From an uncultured Bacillota bacterium (GTDB lineage Bacteria; Bacillota_I; Bacilli_A; Erysipelotrichales; Erysipelotrichaceae): DNA of 6,300 nucleotides. Position 1 is the first letter of the stretch. Every line of letters begins with the position of its first letter. The position numbers and the translations under genes were made by a program. Below the pieces are notes generated by a model. It searched no databases. It was not told the DNA's origin and saw nothing but the letters and a program-made list of their open reading frames with translations. Positions 1 through 5,190 of this stretch are shown here, in pieces. The stretch is taken from contig CASEHR010000006.1 of the NCBI GenBank assembly GCA_949287785.1, positions 1-6,300 of the forward strand, in the 5' to 3' direction.

Positions 1-33
1 TTTTAATATTGATTTCAAAAACTTTATGATATA

Positions 34-831
34 TCAGATCAGACCAAAGTGTTCCAGAGCTTTCGGAATACCCTGCTTGTCGCAATCATCTGTGACATAG
101 TCCGCGATCGCTTTGGTGACGTCATTCGCATTGCCCATCGCTATACCGATCTCAGCGGCTTTCAACATATCGATATCATTATCACTGTCACCGAAGGCCA
201 TGACTTCATCCATGGTGATGCCCAGTTTATCGGCTACCCATTTTAAGGCTTCTGATTTCGAGACATCACTGTTGAAGCATTCCCTTCCTTTATCATAAGA
301 GTAGACACAGGTCATCGTCACGAGCTCATCGGCAGCTTTGGCCAACACATCGTTTTCACCGATCCAGAAACAGCCGACCGGCATCCCATGGGTCAGGTGA
401 TAATCACGGGTAGTTGAATAGTCGCTGATGAGTTTTGTGTAGAGTCCTTTAGGATCGTAGATGCTCATGTACAGATCATATTCGTTATAGGCGGCGATCT
501 CTTTGGGATATTTGAAACCGATCCCAAAATGGTACTTGTCTGCCAGAGCGATGATCTTGAAAAAATTATCTTCACTCATCGGATAGGTCTTGATGATGTT
601 GTATTCACCATCGGTGATCGCTCCTCCGTTGATACTGATGCAGTAGTCAGACTTGATCGTCTCAATGACGTCTTTCTGCATAAAAGTGACGATACGGCCA
701 GTAGAGATGACGACTTTGATCCCTTTCTTTTCTAATGTCTTGATTGCCTCTTTGGTCATGTCATCGATCGTTGTGGTGCCTCTTGGGATAAGGGTACCAT
801 CGATATCAAACGCAACTAACTTAATACTCAT
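34..831 (-). CDS. Cof-type HAD-superfamily phosphatase
   Basis: A 265-residue cytosolic hydrolase of the haloacid dehalogenase superfamily, Cof/class IIB type. This family dephosphorylates small phosphorylated metabolites such as sugar phosphates or flavin and pyridoxal phosphates; the substrate cannot be read from sequence. Motif I is DIDGTL at residues 9-14 (nucleophile D9, acid/base D11). Motif II is STGR at 43-46. The motif III lysine is probably K192 (VSKSEAL), and motif IV is GDSDND at 214-219, followed by the family-typical GIAMGNA at 229-235. The stretch of about 85-185 between motifs II and III is the C2 cap domain. Length is normal and all catalytic residues are present. The start is fixed by motif I lying eight residues in. 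No Shine-Dalgarno sequence precedes it, and an extended -10 box sits only six bases upstream, so the mRNA may be leaderless. The gene stands alone and diverges from mgtE. Family sure, substrate unknown. Confidence 0.95.
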   Translation of the reverse strand: MSIKLVAFDIDGTLIPRGTTTIDDMTKEAIKTLEKKGIKVVISTGRIVTFMQKDVIETIKSDYCISINGGAITDGEYNIIKTYPMSEDNFFKIIALADKYHFGIGFKYPKEIAAYNEYDLYMSIYDPKGLYTKLISDYSTTRDYHLTHGMPVGCFWIGENDVLAKAADELVTMTCVYSYDKGRECFNSDVSKSEALKWVADKLGITMDEVMAFGDSDNDIDMLKAAEIGIAMGNANDVTKAIADYVTDDCDKQGIPKALEHFGLI

Positions 832-837
832 AAATTT

Positions 838-846
838 ATTATACCA
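838..846 (-). promoter_or_regulatory. Extended -10 promoter for the HAD phosphatase gene
   Basis: Read on the minus strand, 846-838 is TGGTATAAT, a perfect TGn-TATAAT extended -10 element. No good -35 hexamer lies 16-18 bases upstream (best about 3 of 6), as is common for extended -10 promoters. The -10 ends six bases before the HAD start codon, so the predicted transcription start falls on or next to the ATG. Not experimentally supported. Confidence 0.6.
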
Positions 847-863
847 TTAACACCAATTTAATG
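845..863. repeat. Short inverted repeat between divergent promoters, possible operator
   Basis: CATTAA (845-850) and TTAATG (858-863) form a perfect 6-base dyad with a 7-base spacer. It lies between the two outward-facing -10 boxes (838-843 and 874-879), where a bound dimeric regulator could affect both the HAD and mgtE promoters. I do not recognise the site as that of a known regulator. AT-rich dyads this short arise by chance, so this is only a candidate. Confidence 0.3.
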
Positions 864-879
864 AATAATAGTGTATAAT
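847..879 (+). promoter_or_regulatory. Likely promoter of the mgtE leader and mgtE
   Basis: A perfect TATAAT lies at 874-879, preceded directly by TG. The best -35 match is TTAACA (847-852, 5 of 6), but the spacing of 21 bases is too long for a standard sigma-A promoter; at the optimal 17 bases the hexamer is poor. The -10 is therefore better supported than the -35. Transcription would start at about 886, giving a 5' end some 19 bases before the leader ORF start. It faces away from the HAD promoter, with only 30 bases between the two -10 boxes. Confidence 0.5.
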
Positions 880-893
880 TGACTGGCTAAAAG

Positions 894-958
894 GAGGTGG
901 TGATATGGATGAAAGACCGCGAAGTATATTGACAGCACATATCACTGCTTCAATATAC
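894..958 (+). promoter_or_regulatory. Candidate RNA switch in the mgtE leader with two exclusive folds
   Basis: Fold B is a hairpin: 924-932 pairs with 950-958 (9 perfect pairs), C933 is bulged, 934-937 pairs with 946-949 (4 pairs), and the loop is 938-945. Fold A pairs 894-907 with 938-951, 14 contiguous pairs of which three are G-U (896-949, 898-947, 899-946). Its core is the whole 8-base loop CATATCAC against GTGATATG (900-907), which contains the leader start codon. Fold A covers GAGG of the leader ribosome binding site plus the ATG. The folds share 946-951 and so exclude each other, although the loop alone might make a pseudoknot with 900-907. No T-run follows fold B, so it does not look like a terminator. 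It matches neither the M-box nor other Mg2+ or Mn2+ riboswitches that I can recall. Pairings are read directly; regulation is inferred. Confidence 0.5.
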
Positions 959-976
959 CTTTCTGAAATCATTTAA
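905..976 (+). CDS. Putative 23-residue leader peptide upstream of mgtE
   Basis: ATG at 905 follows a very strong ribosome binding site, AGGAGG at 892-897, with a 7-base spacer, better than that of most genes in the window. The ORF has 23 codons and ends at TAA 974-976, 14 bases before the mgtE ATG; the mgtE Shine-Dalgarno (979-985) follows directly. The peptide starts MDERPRS and ends SEII. It resembles no domain I know and is too short for an enzyme. Acidic residues followed by proline at the N-terminus recall the enterobacterial MgtL leader (beginning MEPDP), whose translation reports Mg2+ through ribosome destabilisation; the parallel is compositional, not homology. The ORF contains a hairpin (924-958), and its start region can pair with the hairpin loop. 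Position and binding site argue for translation; chance occurrence is not excluded. Confidence 0.6.
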   Translation: MDERPRSILTAHITASIYLSEII

Positions 977-986
977 TTAGGGAGGT
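957..986 (+). promoter_or_regulatory. Possible helix masking the mgtE ribosome binding site
   Basis: ACCTTTCT (957-964) can pair with AGGGAGGT (979-986), eight contiguous pairs including two G-U, with a 14-base loop. The 3' arm is the mgtE Shine-Dalgarno. The leader ORF stop (974-976) lies in the loop, so a ribosome finishing the leader would open the helix and could reinitiate on mgtE. It overlaps the upstream hairpin by two bases (957-958). Any pyrimidine-rich stretch near a ribosome binding site can pair with it, so confidence is modest. Confidence 0.35.
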
Positions 987-990
987 CATA

Positions 991-2319
991 ATGGAAAAGA
1001 TAATCGAATTACTCAAAAACAATAACTTTAGTGAACTAAAGCTTTTACTTGCGGATATGAATCAGGCAGATATATCCGAGATCATCGATGAATTGGACAA
1101 AGAAGATGCAGCGATCGTCTTCAGACTTCTGAATAAAGATGAAGCAGCCGATGTTTTTTCGCGGATGGAGTCAGACACGCAAGAGCGCCTGGTCGAAGCG
1201 ATGACCGATGATGAGATCAGAGATGTCATCAGTAAGCTTTATCTTGATGATGCTGCCGATCTGATCGAAGAGATGCCGGCTAATCTCGTCAAGAGGATCC
1301 TGGCTAATACATCAAATGATAAAAGAACGGCGATCAATGAACTTTTAAAGTATCCGGAGGACAGTGCCGGCAGTATCATGACGACAGAGTTTGTCGATCT
1401 CAAGGAGAATATGACGGTGAGTGAAGCATTTGACCGGATCCGTAAGATCGGTAAAGATAAAGAGACGATCTATACATTATATGTAGTTGATGATCAGAGA
1501 CACTTAGTCGGTGTCCTTACCGTCAAGGAGCTGCTGCTGGCCGAAAAGGATGCGGGCGTCAGCGGCCTGATGGAAGACAATGTCATTGAGATCAATACTT
1601 TGATGGATAAGGAAGATGTTGCCAGGATGTTCGACAAGTACGACTTTCTGGCAATGCCGGTAGTCGACAGTGAAAAGCGTTTAGTCGGTATCGTCACTGT
1701 CGATGATGCGATGGATGTCATGCAGGATGAGGCCAGTGAAGACTTTGAGATCATGGCGGCGGTCACACCAAGTGACGATTCGTATTTTGATATGAGTGTT
1801 ATCGAACACACCAAACACCGGATCGTGTGGTTATTGATCCTCATGCTCAGTGCGACGATCACCGGTTCGATCATCACCAATTACGAAGAGGCTTTTGCTT
1901 CGATCCCGATCTTAGTATCCTTCATTCCGATGCTGATGGATACCGGCGGCAATTGCGGCTCGCAAGCTTCGACACTGGTCATCAGGGGTCTTGCGACCGG
2001 TGAGATCGAGACCAAGGATGTCTTCAGGGTCTGGTTTAAAGAGATCAGGGTGGCGATATTGGTCGGTATCATCCTTGCAGTCGTCAATGGTGTGAGGATC
2101 GCGATCCAATATGATGATATTCTCTTAGCTCTTGTCATTGGGATAACTCTTATCTTGACAGTCATCTTGTCAAAATCACTTGGCTGTATCCTGCCTCTGG
2201 CGGCTAAAAAGCTGAATCTTGATCCAGCGATCATGGCTTCACCGCTTATTACCACAGTTGTCGATACATGCTCGATCCTCATCTATTTCAACGTTGCCGT
2301 TGCCTTATTCGGCATATAG
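991..2319 (+). CDS. mgtE: Magnesium transporter MgtE
   Basis: A 442-residue Mg2+ channel/transporter of the MgtE (SLC41-related) family, close to the usual 450 residues and complete. Order of parts: an acidic helical N domain at about 1-125, two CBS domains at about 126-185 and 190-248, a plug-helix region at about 250-275, then five membrane segments at about 277-297, 303-318, 350-372, 376-397 and 412-440. Family hallmarks are PMLMDTGGNCGSQAS (313-327) and the last segment DPAIMASPLITTVVD (411-425); D425 matches the aspartate that coordinates Mg2+ in the pore of characterised MgtE. In the family the N and CBS domains bind Mg2+ and close the pore when cellular Mg2+ is high. The start is ATG 991 with GGAGG at 981-985 and a 5-base spacer. 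It is preceded by a leader ORF and alternative RNA folds, and followed by its own terminator, so it forms a separate transcription unit. Confidence 0.97.
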   Translation: MEKIIELLKNNNFSELKLLLADMNQADISEIIDELDKEDAAIVFRLLNKDEAADVFSRMESDTQERLVEAMTDDEIRDVISKLYLDDAADLIEEMPANLVKRILANTSNDKRTAINELLKYPEDSAGSIMTTEFVDLKENMTVSEAFDRIRKIGKDKETIYTLYVVDDQRHLVGVLTVKELLLAEKDAGVSGLMEDNVIEINTLMDKEDVARMFDKYDFLAMPVVDSEKRLVGIVTVDDAMDVMQDEASEDFEIMAAVTPSDDSYFDMSVIEHTKHRIVWLLILMLSATITGSIITNYEEAFASIPILVSFIPMLMDTGGNCGSQASTLVIRGLATGEIETKDVFRVWFKEIRVAILVGIILAVVNGVRIAIQYDDILLALVIGITLILTVILSKSLGCILPLAAKKLNLDPAIMASPLITTVVDTCSILIYFNVAVALFGI

Positions 2320-2324
2320 ATCTC

Positions 2325-2347
2325 AGGGAGCGAAAAGCTCCTTTTTT
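2325..2347 (+). terminator. Intrinsic terminator after mgtE
   Basis: GGAGC (2327-2331) and GCTCC (2337-2341) form a 5-pair stem with a GAAAA loop, extended by weaker G-T and A-T pairs at the base, followed by six T residues (2342-2347). It lies six bases after the mgtE stop codon and separates mgtE from the riboswitch operon. Confidence 0.9.
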
Positions 2348-2575
2348 AAGTGCAAGATGCTGTTTGTCTAAATAGTGACCACGATAATGCTGTAAGGAAA
2401 ACGTTTAATAATCACTGATATCACATCATAGAGGAATCTATCGCTTAAGGAGCAATTGTCGAAAGGGGCAACGATATAAATACAATAACAGATGACGATA
2501 AAAACATAATCGGATATACTCGTAATTCTTTCACTAAAAATAACAAGTGATAAAAATGCACTCATCGGATGATTG
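2348..2575. other. AT-rich intergenic stretch without a recognised gene
   Basis: Between the mgtE terminator and the ecf promoter I see no supportable gene. Plus-strand ATGs open only a few codons (for example near 2359 and 2492). A minus-strand frame at 2368-2565 would give a hydrophobic 65-residue protein, but it has no ribosome binding site. The stretch contains none of the GATC tetranucleotides so common in the neighbouring coding sequence, consistent with non-coding DNA. I recognise no riboswitch, remnant gene or repeat. Confidence 0.5.
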
Positions 2576-2584
2576 TGATATTAT
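2576..2584 (+). promoter_or_regulatory. Extended -10 promoter of the FMN riboswitch-ecf-truA operon
   Basis: TGATATTAT at 2576-2584 is an extended -10 element (TGn plus TATTAT, 5 of 6 to consensus). The -35 region is poor (at most 2-3 matches at 17-18 base spacing). The predicted transcription start is about 2591, one base before the first paired base of the riboswitch P1 stem (2592). That fit supports the call. Confidence 0.6.
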
Positions 2585-2591
2585 ATATGGG

Positions 2592-2703
2592 CAAACTTAG
2601 GACAAGGTGTGATTCCTTACCGGCGGTATACCCCGCGGATCACGAAAGTGATGAACCTGTCAGATTCAGGTGGCGACAGTAAAGTCTGGATAACAGGAGT
2701 TTG
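2592..2703 (+). ncRNA. FMN riboswitch (RFN element)
   Basis: The aptamer that binds flavin mononucleotide and turns expression off when FMN is high. All six helices can be traced: P1 2592-2597 with 2698-2703 (CAAACT/AGTTTG); P2 2604-2607 with 2615-2618; P3 2623-2626 with 2633-2636; P4 2639-2643 with 2648-2652, closed by a GAAA tetraloop; P5 2655-2659 with 2667-2671; P6 2675-2677 with 2684-2686. The conserved junction segments ACCGGCGGTA (2619-2628), CCCGCG (2632-2637), and GGCGACAGTAAAGTCTGGAT (2672-2691) match the RFN consensus closely. P1 contains part of AGGAG (2695-2699), the only visible ribosome binding site before ecfA1, so ligand binding may also block translation. Downstream lie a terminator and the ecfA1-ecfA2-ecfT-truA operon; no riboflavin-specific gene follows in the window. 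Confidence 0.95.
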
Positions 2704-3561
2704 ATGTCTCGGGTTTGTAACCCGTTTTTTATTATTATGGCGATTATTGAAGTAAGAGATCTGCATTTTAGTTACAGAGAAGATATTGAAGCTGTAAAGG
2801 GCGTCAGTTTTAGTATTGAAAAAGGTTCATATACGACGATCTTGGGTCACAACGGTTCGGGTAAGAGCACGATCGCTAAACTGATCGCCGGTCTTTTGGA
2901 AGCTAAAAGCGGCGATATATATATCGATGGGCAAAGATTGAACATTGAAACGATAGGTGATATCCGTAAAAAACTCGGGATCGTCTTTCAGAATCCGGAT
3001 AATCAGTTCATCGCTTCGTCAGTCCGTGAAGACATCGCTTTCGGACTTGAGAATTACTGTGTCGATCCTTTGAAGATGGATGATATCATCAACAGGTATG
3101 CAGAGCTTGTCGGCATGAAAGAAAACCTGGATAAAGAACCATCCAATCTTTCCGGTGGTCAGAAACAGCGGGTGGCGATCGCCGGTATTCTGGCGATGCA
3201 TCCGTCGATCGTCATTTTTGATGAGGCTACCAGTATGCTCGATCCGACCGGTAAAGAAGAGATCAAGAAGATCATCTATGATCTTCACGGAGATGATAAG
3301 CTCACCATTCTGTCGATCACTCACGATATCGAAGAGGCTTTAAAGAGCGATCATATCATCGTCATGAATGAAGGCAAGGTCTATAAGACCGGTAAGCCGC
3401 ATACGATCTTCAACGATGCAAAGGGGTTACGGGCGATCGGTCTCGATATTCCTTTTACCTATAAGGTCAAAGAAGCAATGCAGAAAGAAGGGATCGATAT
3501 CCCGTACACGGATACGATCGAAGAATTAGCGGAGGTGCTATGGTCAGATTTGAAAGCCTGA
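2704..3561 (+). CDS. ecfA1: ECF transporter ATP-binding subunit EcfA1
   Basis: ATPase of the energizing module of a group II energy-coupling factor transporter. It pairs with EcfA2 on the cytosolic face of EcfT and powers vitamin uptake through exchangeable S components. Numbered from ATG 2737: Walker A GHNGSGKST 37-45, Q-loop Q85 (FQNPDNQ), signature LSGGQ 138-142, Walker B ending D162-E163, D-loop SMLDP 166-170, switch H196. DEATSMLDP is typical of EcfA1 rather than EcfA2. The start is ambiguous. ATG 2704 has AGGAG (2695-2699) four bases upstream and gives 285 residues, the first eleven encoded across the terminator hairpin. ATG 2737 gives 274 residues starting MAIIEVRDL, where family members normally begin, but has only T-rich sequence before it. 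I list 2704 because of the binding site. The 3' end overlaps ecfA2 by 22 bases. Likely repressed by FMN. Confidence 0.95.
   Translation: MSRVCNPFFIIMAIIEVRDLHFSYREDIEAVKGVSFSIEKGSYTTILGHNGSGKSTIAKLIAGLLEAKSGDIYIDGQRLNIETIGDIRKKLGIVFQNPDNQFIASSVREDIAFGLENYCVDPLKMDDIINRYAELVGMKENLDKEPSNLSGGQKQRVAIAGILAMHPSIVIFDEATSMLDPTGKEEIKKIIYDLHGDDKLTILSITHDIEEALKSDHIIVMNEGKVYKTGKPHTIFNDAKGLRAIGLDIPFTYKVKEAMQKEGIDIPYTDTIEELAEVLWSDLKA
2710..2730 (+). terminator. Riboswitch expression-platform terminator
   Basis: CGGGTT (2710-2715) pairs perfectly with AACCCG (2719-2724) around a TGT loop, followed by six T (2725-2730) and then ATTATT. It starts seven bases after riboswitch P1. An antiterminator is available: 2651-2659 can pair with 2710-2718 over nine contiguous positions (three G-U), and this would break P4 and P5 of the aptamer, as a ligand-free state should. 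The hairpin lies inside the reading frame that starts at ATG 2704, which is unusual. Confidence 0.8.
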
Positions 3562-4385
3562 GTTATATCTACGCCAAGGACATGCCCTATGCGACGACCG
3601 CTATTGAAGATATCGATCTTGAGATCGCAAAGGGGAAGATCACGGCGATCATCGGCAAGACCGGCAGTGGTAAAAGTACGCTGATCCAGCATCTCAACGC
3701 TCTGTTGCTTCCTACTAAAGGTAAGCTCATCATTGAGGATCATGTGATCGAAGCCGATAAGAGAGCCAGCGATCTGAAAGCTCTGCGTAAAAGAGTCGGA
3801 CTTGTTTTTCAATTCAGTGAATATCAGTTATTTGAAGAGACGATCCTGAAAGATGTCGCTTTTGGGCCGAAGAATTTCGGTTTCGGTGAAGAAGAGGCGA
3901 TCGAAAAGGCCAAAGGTGCTTTGAAGCTGGTCGGTCTGGATGAAACGTATTATGAAAGAAGTCCGCTCGATATAAGCGGTGGTCAGAAGAGAAGGGCGGC
4001 AATCGCCGGTATTTTAGCGATTGATCCGGAGATCATCGTTCTGGATGAGCCGACAGCGGGACTTGATCCCAAGGGTTCAAAGGAGATGATCGGGCTTTTC
4101 TATAAATTGAATAAAGAATTACACAAGACGATCATCTTGGTTACCCATGACAATGAGATCGTCTACAACTACGCTGATGAAGTCGTCTTATTGGATAAGG
4201 GACATATAATTGAAAAGAAGGATGCGAAGACCTTTTTTGAAGACACAGCGCTCTTGGAAAGACTTGATATCTTAAGACCGCAGATCATCGCCCTGAAAGA
4301 GGCGTTGAATAAAAAAGGTCTCAAGCTGGGTGATGATATCCACACCATTGAAGATCTGGCCGGGTATTGGAGGCAGCATGGATAA
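3540..4385 (+). CDS. ecfA2: ECF transporter ATP-binding subunit EcfA2
   Basis: The second ATPase of the ECF energizing module, 281 residues, the usual length. Motifs: Walker A GKTGSGKST 39-47; Q-loop Q91 within FQFSEYQLFEE, a variant of the EcfA2-typical FQFPExQLFE; signature ISGGQ 145-149 (I in place of the common L); Walker B ending D169-E170; D-loop AGLDP 173-177; switch H203. All catalytic residues are present, so both nucleotide sites of the EcfA1-EcfA2 dimer should work. The start is ATG 3540 with GGAGG at 3531-3535 inside the end of ecfA1; the 22-base overlap points to coupled translation and equal amounts of the two ATPases. The C-terminal tail of about 60 residues after the H-loop region is typical of EcfA proteins. 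It overlaps ecfT by 8 bases. Confidence 0.97.
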   Translation: MVRFESLSYIYAKDMPYATTAIEDIDLEIAKGKITAIIGKTGSGKSTLIQHLNALLLPTKGKLIIEDHVIEADKRASDLKALRKRVGLVFQFSEYQLFEETILKDVAFGPKNFGFGEEEAIEKAKGALKLVGLDETYYERSPLDISGGQKRRAAIAGILAIDPEIIVLDEPTAGLDPKGSKEMIGLFYKLNKELHKTIILVTHDNEIVYNYADEVVLLDKGHIIEKKDAKTFFEDTALLERLDILRPQIIALKEALNKKGLKLGDDIHTIEDLAGYWRQHG

Positions 4386-5190
4386 GATCGTTTTCGGTAA
4401 ATACATACCTCTGGATACACCGGTCCACGCTTTGGATCCGCGGGCTAAGATCATCGCGATGCTGGTGGTCTTGGTCGCGATTTTTCTGCCGGCCGGCTGG
4501 CTTGGCTATGCCCTTATCGCTTTGGCTGTCGGGCTTGTCATCCTTTTGGCGAAGATCAGATTCAAAGTCATCTTCAGAGCGTTCAAACCAATGCTTTTTA
4601 TGATGATCTTCTTACTGGTGGTCAATATTCTGAGTACTAAAGAAGGAATACTGCTTGTCGATATCGATATCTTCGGTGCAGAGTTCACGATCTATTCCGA
4701 AGCGATCATCGATACGTTATATATCGTCGTGCGCTTGCTTTTGATGATTATGATCACGACGATCCTGACGATGACGACCAAACCGCTCGATCTGACGCTG
4801 GGTATCGAATACCTCTTGACACCGCTCAAGGTCATTCATGTACCGGCGCACGAGATCGCGATGATGATCTCGATCGCGCTGCGCTTTATTCCGACGATCA
4901 TCGAAGAGACGATGCGTATCATGAACGCGCAGAAGTCACGGGGCGTCGATTTCGAAGAGGGCAAATTGAAAGAGAAGATCAGTGCGATCGTCTCTTTGAT
5001 CGTGCCGCTTTTCTCGGTGTCATTGCAAAGGGCTGATGAATTGGCCAATGCCATGGAGGCCAGGGGTTATGCGCCCGATGGACCAAGGACCCGTTACCGT
5101 CGCTTGCAATATGCGCTCAGAGATTATATCTTGCTGGCGGGTGCTGTTATCATCCTTGCGGTCATGGTCGTCCTGGCTTTTGTCATATGA
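4378..5190 (+). CDS. ecfT: ECF transporter transmembrane subunit EcfT
   Basis: The membrane scaffold of the ECF energizing module, 270 residues. It binds the two ATPases through cytosolic coupling helices and docks the substrate-binding S component. Membrane segments are visible at about 24-40, 43-60, 71-88, 107-132 and 250-269. The two Ala-Arg-Gly-type motifs that contact the ATPases are present: AQKSRGVDF (184-192) and NAMEARGYAPDG (224-235). The N-terminal PVHALDPRAK (15-24) is also family-typical. The start is ATG 4378 with GGAGG at 4369-4373 and a 4-base spacer; the frame is open further upstream to 4330, but that would add residues without a binding site. It overlaps the ecfA2 stop by 8 bases and the truA start by 4. 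No S component is encoded next to it, so partners such as RibU or ThiT must lie elsewhere. Confidence 0.96.
   Translation: MDKIVFGKYIPLDTPVHALDPRAKIIAMLVVLVAIFLPAGWLGYALIALAVGLVILLAKIRFKVIFRAFKPMLFMMIFLLVVNILSTKEGILLVDIDIFGAEFTIYSEAIIDTLYIVVRLLLMIMITTILTMTTKPLDLTLGIEYLLTPLKVIHVPAHEIAMMISIALRFIPTIIEETMRIMNAQKSRGVDFEEGKLKEKISAIVSLIVPLFSVSLQRADELANAMEARGYAPDGPRTRYRRLQYALRDYILLAGAVIILAVMVVLAFVI

Noticed and set aside
924..964. Reading the mgtE leader hairpin as an intrinsic terminator
   Set aside because: The stem is AT-rich and is followed by CTTTCTGAAATC rather than a continuous T-run, so termination there is unlikely.
850..990. M-box (Mg2+ riboswitch) upstream of mgtE
   Set aside because: The leader RNA of about 100 bases is too short, and the conserved M-box segments are not present here or in 2348-2590.
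1494..2282. Two long minus-strand frames (128 and 133 residues) lying end to end opposite mgtE
   Set aside because: They are antisense to a well-conserved gene, lack ribosome binding sites and family motifs, and are explained by codon bias in mgtE leaving the opposite strand open.
2368..2565. Minus-strand 65-residue hydrophobic frame in the mgtE-ecf intergenic region, with a TATAAT 14 bases upstream
   Set aside because: It has no Shine-Dalgarno and no good -35, resembles no family I know, and AT-rich non-coding DNA readily gives hydrophobic frames. Conservation in relatives would revive it.
2701..2703. TTG at 2701 as the ecfA1 start
   Set aside because: It is only one base after AGGAG, too close for initiation; ATG 2704 follows directly and fits better.
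4330..4377. Upstream start at ATG 4330 for ecfT
   Set aside because: It would overlap ecfA2 by over 50 bases without a binding site, and the added residues do not look like EcfT. ATG 4378 has GGAGG at the right distance and the family N-terminus.
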